Under the pieces are notes generated by a model. It saw only the letters and a program-made list of their open reading frames with translations, was not told the DNA's origin and searched no databases. The translations under genes were made by a program, and so were the position numbers. A DNA stretch of 64,000 nt from DYJB01 sp963777165 (GTDB lineage Bacteria > Chloroflexota > Anaerolineae > Anaerolineales > E44-bin32): positions 310,001 to 374,000 of the forward strand of contig CAVZPO010000023.1 in NCBI GenBank assembly GCA_963777165.1, read 5' to 3'. Within the stretch, counting starts at the first letter, position 1. The number at the start of each line of letters is the position of its first letter. Shown one piece after another: positions 20,044 to 28,817 of this stretch.

Positions 20044-20786
20044 CCATCGACCTGCCGGCGCTCGCCGCTTGGTTTGCGGCTTCGCTGGTGGTGTTGATCG
20101 CCATGCAGCGCTGGATGACCGGGTCCCTGCAGCGGCTCCTCGTCCGGCTGCTGGGGAGCCCACGCCGGGCGCTGATGGTTTACGCTTTTCTCCTGCTTCC
20201 GGGTGTCACACTGCACGAAGCCAGTCACTGGCTCTCAGCGCGGCTGCTCGGCGTGCGCGCAACTTCCTTTTCCCTGCTCCCCCGGCTCACTCGCAACGGC
20301 AACCTTCGCCTCGGCTACGTCCAGACCGAAGCGGTGGATCCCGTGCGGGCATCACTCATTGGCGCCGCGCCCTTGGTGGCGGGCACGGCGGTCCTGTGGC
20401 TCTTAGGCCCGCGGGTCCTAAGCTGGGACGTGCTCGGGCAGGCCGCTGTCCAGGGAAACGCCGGGGGGCTCCTGGATGGCCTTAAGGCGGTCACGCGGAT
20501 ACCTGCATGGGGGTTGTGGCTCTACCTGGCGGTGGTGGTCAGCAATACGATGCTGCCATCGCGGGCCGATCGTGCCGCCTGGGGATGGGTGGTAGTCGCC
20601 GCGCTCCTGACCGGCGGCAGCCTGCTGCTGTTCGGCTGGGGGGACGCCGCGGCGAACCTGGCGCACGCGCCGTTGCGAGCGATCCTCACCTACCTGGGGG
20701 CCGCCTTCACGCTGACGGCCGTGCTGGACATGATCGTGGGCCTCCCGCTCTGGATGCTGGAGATTGCGCTTCGGCGAAGGGGCTAG
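20040..20786 (+). CDS. Polytopic membrane protein with HExxH motif, M50-like
   Basis: 248 residues with five to six membrane segments. Helix 2 contains LLPGVTLHEASHWLSARLLG: HEASH is an HExxH zinc site embedded in a membrane helix, as in site-2-protease-type (M50) metallopeptidases. A second-ligand motif (usually an Asp in a later helix) is not clear; DPVRASLIGAAPLVAG at about 100 is the best candidate. It may be an intramembrane protease or a non-proteolytic relative. GTG start overlaps the tpiA stop. Its TAG stop shares the palindrome CTAG with the stop of upp on the other strand. Confidence 0.65.
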   Translation: MTIDLPALAAWFAASLVVLIAMQRWMTGSLQRLLVRLLGSPRRALMVYAFLLLPGVTLHEASHWLSARLLGVRATSFSLLPRLTRNGNLRLGYVQTEAVDPVRASLIGAAPLVAGTAVLWLLGPRVLSWDVLGQAAVQGNAGGLLDGLKAVTRIPAWGLWLYLAVVVSNTMLPSRADRAAWGWVVVAALLTGGSLLLFGWGDAAANLAHAPLRAILTYLGAAFTLTAVLDMIVGLPLWMLEIALRRRG

Positions 20787-21412
20787 GCCGTTCCAAACTG
20801 CCGGTCGCCGGCATCCCCCAGCCCGGGAACGATGTAGCCGATTTCGTTCAAGTGACTGTCGACAGCGGCGACGTGGATCGGAACGTCCGGGTGGTGGCGG
20901 TGGAGGTTTTCGATGCCCTCCGGCGCGGCGATCAGGCCGACGAACTTAATCTTGGTCACCCCCCAACGTTTGAGGATATCGATGGCGGCCACCGCCGAGC
21001 CCCCGGTAGCAAGCATGGGATCGAGCACCAGGCAGACGGAGACCGTGGGGTCGACGGGCAGCTTGTTGTAGTACTCAACGGGTTTGAGTGTCCGTTCGTC
21101 CCGATACAGCCCGATATGCCAGACCTCCGACGACGGCATGAGCTCCCAGATCCCGTCCACCATTCCCAGGCCGGCGCGCAGGATGGGCACCAGCCCGATC
21201 TTCTCGCGCAGCACGGCGCCCGATGCCTCACCCATCGGCGTCATGACGCTGGCCGGCACGGTCGCCAGGTCCTGAGTTGCCTCGTAGACGATCAAGGCGG
21301 CGATCTCCCGGATCAATTCGCGGAACTTCTTCGGGTTGGTCTCGCGGTTGCGAAGCTTCGTGAGCTTGTGGGCCACCAGAGGGTGCGGCGAGGCGAAGAC
21401 ATTGCTGGGCAT
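20783..21412 (-). CDS. upp: Uracil phosphoribosyltransferase
   Basis: 209 residues, normal length. PRPP-binding LVLDPMLATGGSAVAAI, the uracil-recognition end YIVPGLGDAGDRQFGT and N-terminal KLRNRETNPKKFRE identify it. It salvages uracil to UMP in the cytosol. ATG 21412 follows GGAGAG by 5 bases; an ATG 12 bases upstream lacks a ribosome site. It is the last gene of the minus-strand seven-gene run. Confidence 0.96.
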   Translation of the reverse strand: MPSNVFASPHPLVAHKLTKLRNRETNPKKFRELIREIAALIVYEATQDLATVPASVMTPMGEASGAVLREKIGLVPILRAGLGMVDGIWELMPSSEVWHIGLYRDERTLKPVEYYNKLPVDPTVSVCLVLDPMLATGGSAVAAIDILKRWGVTKIKFVGLIAAPEGIENLHRHHPDVPIHVAAVDSHLNEIGYIVPGLGDAGDRQFGTA

Positions 21413-21450
21413 GGGTCTCTCCATAGTCGGGCGAGTTCGGTCGGGCGGCC

Positions 21451-23784
21451 TCAGTCCAGTCGCCGGATGACCAGGGCGGTTAGGTCGTCGCGCAAGTACG
21501 GTTCGTCGGTGAAATCGGAAACGCGGGTGGCGATGCGCTCCGCCAGGGCAGGCGCATCCCAGTCGCTGGAGCCGAGGACCAGCGCCTCCAGCCGCTGAGG
21601 CCCGAAGAACTCGCCCCGCGCATTGAACGCCTCGGTCACTCCGTCCGTATACAGGACGAGCAGCGATCCCGGGTCGATCGTGAGCGAGTGGGTCTGGTAC
21701 TCGACGTCGGCCTCGATCCCAAGCACCATCTGGTGCTCCTCGAGGAAGCAGCACCGCTTCCCAGGTTCGAAGACCATCGGCGGATTGTGCCCACCGTTGG
21801 CATACGTCACGCTGCCTGTCGCCGGCTCCCAGACCGCATAGAAGACCGACACGAACATGTTGGCCTGGGCGTCATTGATGATCAGGTTGTTCAGGCGGGT
21901 CAGGGTCAACCCCGGGTCGATGCGGTTGATGGCGACCGAGCGCAGGAGCGTGCGAGACAGGGCCATGAACAACGCGGCCGGGACGCCCTTATCGGCCACG
22001 TCGGCGATGGCAATCCCCCAGCGCGCCCCTTCCGCTCCCGGCTCCAGTGGCACGAAGTCGTAGAAATCCCCTCCGACCTCGCGCGCCAGCCGCCAGGTGA
22101 TCCCAATCTCCCAACCGTCCGCCGTCGGCGGGTGTTTTGGAAGGAAGCTCTCCTGGATGCTGCGCGCCATGGCCATCTCACGTTCGAAGCTGCGCTGCAG
22201 GGCGACGGTTTCGACCAGGCGAGCGTTCCCGAGCCGGAGTGAGATCTGATGGGCGATGCCGGCGAGCAGCGCCGGCCTCCGCCCGCTGAGTTCCTGCCCT
22301 TCCATCAACAAGGCGCCGAGGAGCTGCCTTCCGTCGCTGAGGGCCAGGGCGATGGCGTCCCTGGTTTCGAAGTGCTCGGCCAGGTGGGGGGGCAGCGTCG
22401 TGGGGTAGGGCGTCTCCGAGGGGAGTTGCGGGGCATCCAGGCCGATTTCCGAAGGCGCGATGCGCAGGTCCTCGTGTTCTCCCTTGAGCTGGCGCTGGAG
22501 GCCGGCGGCCGGACCGACCCGCAAGTTGCCGTCAGGGTCGGGAAGAAGCAGTATGGCCCACGAGACGCCGGCCAGGAGAGTCGCCAGCCGCAACACCGCC
22601 TGCAGCGCCACATCGGTGTCGCCGGTCTGGGCAGCATGCCGGGCGACCTCGAGCAGCACCGTCGTCACCCAGGCCTCTTCCTGCTGCTGAGCGAAGTTGC
22701 GCGATTCGAGCATCGCCAGCGCCAGTTGGGCGCCGATCGTCTCGGCCAGCTCGATCAGTTCAGGTGGGGCCGGCTCGCCTGAGACCTGGTTCAGGTCCAG
22801 TGTGCCAAGGAAGTGATCCTCGGCGCGCAGCGGGACGATCAGATGGCCAGAGGCCCCCGGCGACTCCCCGGGGACGGACCCTTCCGCCCATGCAGCATCG
22901 ATCGATCGGGCGTGGGACTCGGAGAGCCAGGCCGGGAGAGGAATCTCCAGGTTTTCGGCGACCTCCTCTTCCAACGATGACGCGCGGAGCCTGAGTTGAT
23001 CGACGGCCCGTTCGTACACGCGGACCGTGGTTCCCTCGAGCGCCTCCGCCGTCAGGTTGACGATTCCCATCACGAGCTCGCGGATGGGCTTGCGGGCGGT
23101 GACCAGACGGGAGATCTCGCGGAGGAGTGCCATGTGCAGCGTGCGGTAGCGGACCTCCGCGTGCATACTGGTCAGCGCCAGGCGGATGGTCAGGGCAGCG
23201 GCAAGGACCTGCAGCAAGCGCAGATCGCGGGCGCCGAATGCCTTGCGTCGCCGGCTCTGGATCGAGAGGACGCCCAGCACCTGGCCTTCCATCGCCAGCG
23301 GGACAAACACGCCGGAGCGGGGCGGGTCGGCGGCGTCGTAGCCGGGGCGCGCCGGCAGCGCCTCGCGTTCGGCGGCAAAGTCCTCAACCAGGAGCGGCTG
23401 CGCGCTGTCGCGAACCCACCCGACAATCCCCTGGCTCTCATCCCGCAGGTCGAAGGCCTGGTTATCCTGCCGTTCATAATCCCGGATCCAGATCAATGTC
23501 CGGTAGGACCTTTCCTCGAACACCCCAAGTTGGAAGAAGTCCGTCTCCAGGAAGCGGGCGGCCTCTTCGTAGGCGACTTCGGCAAGCTCTTCCGGGTCGA
23601 AGTGAGTCTGCCCCAGGCGCGCCGAAAGCTCCCCCAGGCGCGAGAGTTGCTGCTCGTGTTCGCGTTCCAGACGGACATGCTTGCGAGTCACCAGCCAGGC
23701 ATAGGCCGCCAGGGCCACCAGGAGGATCAACGCCGGCAGCAGAATGTACGCCAGGTCGATCGGGGAGGCTGGCGTGGGCGTCAT
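21451..23784 (-). CDS. SpoIIE/RsbU-type PP2C phosphatase with membrane anchor and GAF-like domains
   Basis: 777 residues. An N-terminal helix (about 12-32) and a charged coiled stretch precede two or three GAF-like sensory regions (about 60-210, 225-375 and 390-530). The C-terminal 240 residues are a PP2C/SpoIIE phosphatase: GGDFYDF, IADVADKGVPAALFMA, GGHNPP and LYTDGVTEAFN carry the metal-binding Asp residues. Such enzymes dephosphorylate a STAS antagonist to start a partner switch; the antagonist and the kinase genes lie directly upstream. ATG 23784 is 7 bases after the anti-sigma stop. Confidence 0.9.
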   Translation of the reverse strand: MTPTPASPIDLAYILLPALILLVALAAYAWLVTRKHVRLEREHEQQLSRLGELSARLGQTHFDPEELAEVAYEEAARFLETDFFQLGVFEERSYRTLIWIRDYERQDNQAFDLRDESQGIVGWVRDSAQPLLVEDFAAEREALPARPGYDAADPPRSGVFVPLAMEGQVLGVLSIQSRRRKAFGARDLRLLQVLAAALTIRLALTSMHAEVRYRTLHMALLREISRLVTARKPIRELVMGIVNLTAEALEGTTVRVYERAVDQLRLRASSLEEEVAENLEIPLPAWLSESHARSIDAAWAEGSVPGESPGASGHLIVPLRAEDHFLGTLDLNQVSGEPAPPELIELAETIGAQLALAMLESRNFAQQQEEAWVTTVLLEVARHAAQTGDTDVALQAVLRLATLLAGVSWAILLLPDPDGNLRVGPAAGLQRQLKGEHEDLRIAPSEIGLDAPQLPSETPYPTTLPPHLAEHFETRDAIALALSDGRQLLGALLMEGQELSGRRPALLAGIAHQISLRLGNARLVETVALQRSFEREMAMARSIQESFLPKHPPTADGWEIGITWRLAREVGGDFYDFVPLEPGAEGARWGIAIADVADKGVPAALFMALSRTLLRSVAINRIDPGLTLTRLNNLIINDAQANMFVSVFYAVWEPATGSVTYANGGHNPPMVFEPGKRCCFLEEHQMVLGIEADVEYQTHSLTIDPGSLLVLYTDGVTEAFNARGEFFGPQRLEALVLGSSDWDAPALAERIATRVSDFTDEPYLRDDLTALVIRRLD

Positions 23785-23791
23785 GGCGGTG

Positions 23792-24215
23792 CTAACCCGG
23801 CGCGCGCGGTACGCGCTTGCGCATCGTGAGCCTGTTGACGCCCGCACGCCTGAGGTAGGAGACGCGGTCCATGACTCGATGAATGATCAGCAAGCCCAGT
23901 CCGCCGACGGGCGGGTCATCCTCGTCCCAGGGCTGCTGCCGTGGGCGGCGGGCCGGATTGAACGGCGGGCCCGAGTCTTCGAGGCGGACGGAAAGCTCGC
24001 CGGGGGAGTCGGTAACCGCGATGCGGATTTCACCGGGCTCGAGGGCGCCGTAGCCGTGCTTGACGATGTTCTCGCAGGCCTCGGCCACCGCCAGCTGGCA
24101 TGCATAGTTGGTGGAGTCGTCGAAGCCGGCGTCCCGCGCCCCGGCCTCAACGCAGTCGCAGGCAGCTTCAATCTGGTCGAGTTCGACCCGGGATCGTCAA
24201 TCGGCGAATAGGCAC
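23792..24215 (-). CDS. RsbW-type anti-sigma kinase, apparent +1 frameshift near codon 11
   Basis: HATPase_c-type serine kinase of a partner-switch module: N-box AVAEACENIVKHG, then VRLEDSGPPFNP (G1) and GGLGLLIIHRVMD (G2). The frame with these motifs has no start codon before an upstream TGA. In the other frame, GTG 24215 begins MPIRRLTIPGR, the usual first strand. Removing one A of AA (plus-strand TT at 24182-24183) joins them as TIPGRLDQIEAACD and gives about 140 residues, the family norm. So the gene is probably intact with one extra base in this sequence, though a real mutation is possible. It follows the STAS gene by 7 bases. Confidence 0.75.
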
Positions 24216-24222
24216 AGTAGCG

Positions 24223-24552
24223 TCAGAAGGAGGCGACCGCCGCCTCGCGTGTGGGGTGGACCTTGAACAACGTGTCAACGCCGGCGATGGCCAGAGACGA
24301 GGCGGCGCGTTCCGACGGCTGTGCGACACACAACTCCCCGGTACCTTTGCAGGCCTTGTAGGCATTCACCAGGACGCGCAGCCCGCTCGACGAGAGGAAC
24401 TCGACCCCGGCCATATCCAGCACCAGGTTCCGCTTGCCCTTGTCGATCAGCGCTTGCAGCGCGGTCTCGAGATCTGCCGAGGTGGAGGAATCGATCCGGC
24501 CGGTCAGGGTCACGACGGCGGCGCGCTTGTACTCCAGGATCTGCATCTCCAT
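24223..24552 (-). CDS. STAS-domain anti-sigma factor antagonist
   Basis: 109 residues covering one STAS domain. The phosphorylation-loop motif DMAGVEFLSSSGLRVLV contains the Ser that the partner kinase would modify. GTLTGRIDSS-like first strands (VTLTGRIDSSTSADL) match SpoIIAA/RsbV. When dephosphorylated it should sequester the anti-sigma kinase and free a sigma factor. No sigma gene is in this window, so the target is elsewhere. ATG 24552 follows GGAGGAAGG. Gap to the polyprenyl synthase gene is 10 bases. Confidence 0.88.
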   Translation of the reverse strand: MEMQILEYKRAAVVTLTGRIDSSTSADLETALQALIDKGKRNLVLDMAGVEFLSSSGLRVLVNAYKACKGTGELCVAQPSERAASSLAIAGVDTLFKVHPTREAAVASF

Positions 24553-24562
24553 GACCTTCCTC

Positions 24563-25534
24563 CTATAGCGTGCGTTGGACGATGTAGGCGGCGAGCTCGG
24601 ACAGGGCATCGCGCTCCCGACAAGCCGGCAGAGCTGCCAGCGAGTCCTGGGCGCGGCGCACGTAGGCGCGGGCTTCGTCCAGCGAGCGGGCGATGGCATC
24701 CGAGGTCCGCACCTGCCAGATCAGGTCTTCCAGGACGGAGGGGTCGAGACGCCGCTGCAGGATGGCGTCGATGAAATCGTCATCCACCGGCCGGCTGTCG
24801 ATGGCGAGCAGCGCCGGCAGGGTCAGCAGCCCCTGTCGCAGGTCGCTGGCGACCGGCTTGCCGACCTCCTCCTGATTGCCGACGAAGTCGAGCACGTCAT
24901 CCACAATCTGGAAGCCCACTCCCAGGTTGTAGCCGACGTTCTTGGCCAGGGCGACCTGAGACGCAGGGGCGCCGCTCAGCACGGCCGCCGCCTCGGTGGA
25001 GACCTCGAAAAGCGAAGCGGTCTTGGCATAGATTCGTTCGAAGTAATCCCGGCGCAGATCGCCGCTGCGGCTGCGAAACAGTTGATTGATCTCGCCGCCG
25101 ACGATGGTCATCAGCGTCTCGGCGAACATCTCCATCACCATCAGGGAACCGGTCTGGGCGGCCAGGTGCGCGGCGCGGGCAAAGATGTAGTCGCCGGTCA
25201 ACACCGTCGCCCCCGGCGTCCACTGCGCGTTGAGCGTCGGTGTGCCGCGCCGGAGCAAGGCGCCGTCGATCAGATCGTCATGGACGAGCGTGGCGGTGTG
25301 GAGCATCTCGATGGCGGCGGCCAACGTGACGGCCCGAGTGCGGTCGCCCCCGAACAGCGCCGCCGTCAGCAGCACGACGGTGGGCCGAACGCGCTTGCCT
25401 CCCGAGGAGAGCAGATGATCGATGGCGCTGTCGAGCGCCGCGTGGTGCTCACCGATGCGGGCACGCATCCGCTCCTCGACCTCGTCCAGCGAGGGGCGCA
25501 CCAAATCAAAGAAGGTCGCGGTTCGTGTGGTCAT
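24563..25534 (-). CDS. Trans polyprenyl diphosphate synthase
   Basis: 323 residues. First Asp-rich motif in LVHDDLIDGALLRRG, second in QIVDDVLDFVG, and GGKRVRP near the N-terminus bind Mg-diphosphates. It condenses isopentenyl diphosphate onto allylic primers to make the long chain of quinones or carrier lipids; product length cannot be judged. It starts inside the end of tatD (29-base overlap), so both are coupled. Alternatives are octaprenyl or heptaprenyl synthase large subunit. Confidence 0.9.
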   Translation of the reverse strand: MTTRTATFFDLVRPSLDEVEERMRARIGEHHAALDSAIDHLLSSGGKRVRPTVVLLTAALFGGDRTRAVTLAAAIEMLHTATLVHDDLIDGALLRRGTPTLNAQWTPGATVLTGDYIFARAAHLAAQTGSLMVMEMFAETLMTIVGGEINQLFRSRSGDLRRDYFERIYAKTASLFEVSTEAAAVLSGAPASQVALAKNVGYNLGVGFQIVDDVLDFVGNQEEVGKPVASDLRQGLLTLPALLAIDSRPVDDDFIDAILQRRLDPSVLEDLIWQVRTSDAIARSLDEARAYVRRAQDSLAALPACRERDALSELAAYIVQRTL

Positions 25535-26330
25535 GCATCCAGCCAAACAGTCGGGCCGCATTGCCCGAGGTCATCGACGCGACTGCGGACGCGTCCAGGT
25601 CGAGGGCGGCGGCCAGTCCACGGGCAACCAGGGCGACGTGCGCCGGCTCATTCCGGCGCCCTCGGTGGGGCACGGGCGAGAGATAGGGCGCGTCGGTCTC
25701 GACCATCAGCCACTCGGTAGGAACGCCGCTCAACGTCCGGCGCAGATCATCGGCCTTCGGGTAGGTCACCGGACCGGCGACGCCCAGCAGGAAGCCGAGG
25801 TCGACGGCGCGCTGTGCATGCTCGAGGTCTCCGGAGAAGGCGTGCAGCACGCCCAAGGCGCCCCCGTCCGGGTGTCCGGAGCGCTCCCTCCACGCTTCGA
25901 GCTCGGCGAGAATCTCCGCCGTCGCCGAGCGGCTGTGGACGATCACGGGCAGGCCGTGCTCTGCCGCCAGATCGAGCTGAGCGCGGAATGCATCCGTCTG
26001 CGCCTCCCGGCTCGCCAGATTACGATAGAAGTCCAGGCCGGTCTCCCCGATGGCGACCACGCGCGGCGATCGCGCCAGGGCGTGGATCTCCGCCCGGGCT
26101 TGCGCTGACCAAGCCTCAGCGTGGTGGGGGTGCACGCCGACGGCGGCGTATACGCTCGGCCAGTGCTCAGCCAGTTCCACCGCCCGGCGACTGCTTGCCA
26201 GGTCGATGCCCGGGACGACGATCGTGAGAACCCCCGCCTCACCGGCGCGCTGCATGACCGCCGGCAAGTCCGCCTCCACCTCCGGCAGGTTCAAGTGGCA
26301 GTGCGAGTCGACCAGCCGCAGGTCGGTCAT
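25506..26330 (-). CDS. tatD: TatD-family metal-dependent DNase
   Basis: 274 residues. Metal ligands are visible: HCH in DSHCHLN, Glu in GETGLDFYRN, His in VIVHSRSA and HAFSGD, and Asp in ETDAPYLSPVPHRG. TatD enzymes are cytosolic 3'-5' exonucleases/DNases of repair and nucleic-acid turnover. It overlaps the end of the phosphoglucomutase gene by 4 bases and the start of the polyprenyl synthase gene by 29, so it sits in the middle of a coupled operon. Confidence 0.92.
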   Translation of the reverse strand: MTDLRLVDSHCHLNLPEVEADLPAVMQRAGEAGVLTIVVPGIDLASSRRAVELAEHWPSVYAAVGVHPHHAEAWSAQARAEIHALARSPRVVAIGETGLDFYRNLASREAQTDAFRAQLDLAAEHGLPVIVHSRSATAEILAELEAWRERSGHPDGGALGVLHAFSGDLEHAQRAVDLGFLLGVAGPVTYPKADDLRRTLSGVPTEWLMVETDAPYLSPVPHRGRRNEPAHVALVARGLAAALDLDASAVASMTSGNAARLFGWMHDHTNRDLL

Positions 26331-27755
26331 CGCAGCCCGAGGATCCGCAGTCCGTCTTGGAGAATCGGTTGGACCCGATCCTCGAGCGTGGTCTCGCAGT
26401 ACACGCGCACGATCGGCTCCGTGCCTGAGAACCGGATCAGGAGCCAGCCTCCGTCCTCCAGACCGAACTTGTACCCGTCAAGCGTATTGTGGCCGGTGAC
26501 CCGCAGACCCCCAATGGTCTTCGGATCGGCCTGTCGGACGGCCTGTTCGCGCGGCGTGCGCTCCTCCGATGGCAGGGGGGAATCGATGCGGTCGTAGTAA
26601 TGCGCGCCGACCTTGGCGAACAGCTCCGCCACCAATTCCGAAGGACGTCGACCCGTGCGGACCATCATATCCAGCAGGTAGAGGCCGGCCAGGATCCCGT
26701 CGCGCTCCGGGACATGGCCGCGGAACGCGTATCCCCCGGACTCCTCGCCGCCGATGAGCGCGTCGACCTCCAGCATCTTGGGGGCGACATACTTGAAGCC
26801 GACCCCGGTCTCATAGACAGGAACGTTGTACGCCTGTCCGAGCTTGTCCAGCATCGAGGTGGTCGACAGGGTTTTGACGATCGGGCCGCGCAGCCCCAGG
26901 TGTTCCAGCATGTAGTAGGCCAGCAGGGCGAACACCCGCAGCTGGTTGATGAACTGCCCGTGCTCGTCGCCGGCGCCGATGCGATCCGCGTCTCCATCGG
27001 TGATCAGGAGCGCATCGGCGTGTTGATCCAGGGTGGTCTGAAGGCCGACGTTGATGTTAGGTGGGATCGGTTCGGGTCGGCTCATTTCCGGGAAGGAAGG
27101 ATTGCGGGTGTTGTGGATCTCGGAGATCTGGATCCGGCCGCCGCCCAGAAGCCGGGGAAACCAGCCGGCGCCGTTCCCCCACATCGTATCGACCACGACG
27201 TGCAGGCCGGAGCGGCGAAGGGGTTCCAGGTCGACCATGCGGCCGAGCTGCTCGGCATAGGCAGGAGCGGCGTCGAAGCGCTCGATCTTGCCCTGAGAGA
27301 TCGCCTGGGCGATCGGGATTCGAGGTGTCGAGAACCCTTCCGGCGGGATGAGCGCCTCGATGCGTTTGAGCCCGGCGGGATCGATCGCTCCGCCCGAGAC
27401 GATTGCGCACCTTGAAGCCGTTGTCGTCCGGTGGGTTGTGGGATGCAGTGATGTTGACTGCCCCGGCGGCCTGGTGGTGGCGGACCGCGAAGGAGATGGC
27501 TGGGGTGGGGGTGGCGCCGTCGGTCAACAAGACGTGCAGGCCATTCCCGGCCAGCACCTCGGCCGCCGCGGCGGCGAAATGCTCGGAGGCGAAGCGCAGG
27601 TCGTGGCCGACAACGACCGGCCGGGTCTCGCCCTCGGTCTCCAGGACGTAGGCGGCAAAGCCGTGCGCGCAACGCCGCACGCTGGCGTAGGTGTAGTCGT
27701 CGGCGATCCGCCCGCGCCAGCCGTCGGTGCCGAAGGTAATGCTGGTTGCCGACAT
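26327..27755 (-). CDS. Phosphoglucomutase/phosphomannomutase, apparent +1 frameshift
   Basis: About 475 residues if read across one extra base. N-terminal frame: FGTDGWRGRIADDY and the phosphoserine loop ITASHNPPDDNGFKVR. C-terminal frame: metal loop DGDADRIG, sugar-binding GGEESGGYAFRGH, phosphate-binding RFSGTEPIVRVY. The frames meet at plus-strand 27402-27404; dropping one A gives KVRIVSGGAIDPAG, which restores the family sequence. It swaps 1- and 6-phosphohexoses for envelope and storage sugars. ATG 27755 is first of the seven-gene run. The frameshift is more likely a sequence error than decay, since both halves are fully conserved. Confidence 0.85.
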
Positions 27756-27862
27756 CGTGACCCCGCAAGGAACTCGCCCGCCGCCCGGACGTGGGCTGTG
27801 GAGGCACGGCGCTGCGAAGACGGCGGGCAGCTCCGCCTCCGGCCGGGGGCCGACTGTCCGCC

Positions 27863-27868
27863 ATTATA
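27863..27868 (-). promoter_or_regulatory. Likely -10 box of the phosphoglucomutase-to-upp operon
   Basis: The minus strand reads CGGTATAAT; no convincing -35 lies 16-18 bases upstream. The leader to ATG 27755 would be about 100 bases. It faces away from the rpsF promoter. Confidence 0.55.
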
Positions 27869-27906
27869 CCGTGATTGGCCCGGCCCCCGCGCTTCCGCCC
27901 GCCGCC

Positions 27907-27935
27907 TTGTCTCTCGCCAGCGCGTGTGGTATGAT
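27907..27935 (+). promoter_or_regulatory. Promoter of rpsF-ssb-rpsR
   Basis: TTGTCT (27907-27912), a 17-base spacer and TATGAT (27930-27935), preceded by TGG, giving an extended -10. Confidence 0.75.
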
Positions 27936-27941
27936 CTTCCC

Positions 27942-28037
27942 GTTGCCACGCCCCCTGCGGGGGGCGTGCTTTCCGCTCCCGGCCCATGCTTCCCGGCATG
28001 TGGATCGGGGGCAATCCCGAGGAAAGGAGGGTGTCCC
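27942..28037 (+). promoter_or_regulatory. Structured rpsF leader, possible S6:S18 autoregulatory site
   Basis: About 95 bases. A 9-bp GC stem (27947-27955 with 27960-27968, loop TGCG) is followed by CTTTCC and a second hairpin (CATGC/GCATG, 27985-28000). Many bacteria regulate this operon by S6:S18 binding to a leader hairpin with an exposed CCG. CCG triplets occur here, but I cannot confirm the fold. AGGAAAGGAGG before the ATG is a strong ribosome site. Confidence 0.4.
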
Positions 28038-28328
28038 ATGCGCAACTACGAGCTCGCCTACATCGCTGACCCGGATCTGGACGAGAGTTCCCTGACCGCA
28101 CTGGAAGAGAAGGTCAAGGGCTGGATTGATTCAGCCGGCGGAAGCGTCGTTCAGGTGGACCGGTGGGGGAAACGCCGGCTCGCCTACACGATCAAGAAGC
28201 GCCACGACGGCCACTATTTCTTCGTCCAAGCCGCCATGCCAAACGAGGCCGGCGCGATCGTGGAGCGCAATCTGCGCCTCACGGAGCAGGTCCTGCGTTT
28301 CATGATCACGCTGCAAGAAGCGGCCTGA
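28038..28328 (+). CDS. rpsF: Small ribosomal subunit protein bS6
   Basis: 96 residues. MRNYELAYIADPDLDE, WGKRRLAYTIKK and GHYFFVQ are the conserved S6 strands. It binds S18 and the central domain of 16S rRNA. ATG 28038 follows GGAGG by 7 bases; the longer open frame upstream crosses the promoter and leader and is not coding. It heads rpsF-ssb-rpsR, the standard arrangement. Confidence 0.97.
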   Translation: MRNYELAYIADPDLDESSLTALEEKVKGWIDSAGGSVVQVDRWGKRRLAYTIKKRHDGHYFFVQAAMPNEAGAIVERNLRLTEQVLRFMITLQEAA

Positions 28329-28374
28329 CCGATCGCGCCGTTCCTCCGTCCGTCACGGGGAGCAGGAGGCTGGG

Positions 28375-28770
28375 ATGAGCCGAGGCTTGAACAAGGTCAT
28401 GGTCATCGGCCACCTGGGCAGGGATCCGGAGATGCGCTACACGCCCTCCGGCCGTCCGGTGACAACGTTCTCGGTGGCGACGACCCGCGCCTGGCACTCC
28501 TCGGATGGCGAACGGCACGAGGAAACCGAGTGGTTCAACGTCGTCGCCTGGGGCAGTCTGGCCGAGATCTGCAACCAGCACCTGCGGCGGGGCCAGCAGG
28601 CCTACGTCGAAGGCCGGCTTCAGACCCGTCATTGGGATGACGCCGAGGGGAAGAAGCACTACGCCACCGAGCTGGTGGCCAAGGAAATCATCATGCTGGG
28701 AGACCGCAAGGAAGGCACGACGACGGCGTTCGTCGCTGCTCCCGGCGAAGACGAAGGGTACCCCTTCTAA
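28375..28770 (+). CDS. ssb: Single-stranded DNA-binding protein
   Basis: 131 residues. The OB fold begins NKVMVIGHLGRDPEMRYTPSG and continues EWFNVVAWG and YVEGRLQTRHW. A very short linker leads to the acidic tip DEGYPF that docks repair and replication partners. At 131 residues it is shorter than the E. coli protein (178), lacking most of the Gly/Gln-rich linker. It lies between rpsF and rpsR in one operon, 46 bases after rpsF. Confidence 0.96.
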   Translation: MSRGLNKVMVIGHLGRDPEMRYTPSGRPVTTFSVATTRAWHSSDGERHEETEWFNVVAWGSLAEICNQHLRRGQQAYVEGRLQTRHWDDAEGKKHYATELVAKEIIMLGDRKEGTTTAFVAAPGEDEGYPF

Positions 28771-28817
28771 GTTCACAGTGCAGGCCGCGGGCATGGCCCA
28801 CGGCGGCAGGAGAGTGA

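Noticed and set aside
26327..27755. Phosphoglucomutase as a true pseudogene
   Set aside because: All active-site motifs are intact on both sides of one extra base; five other genes show the same pattern.
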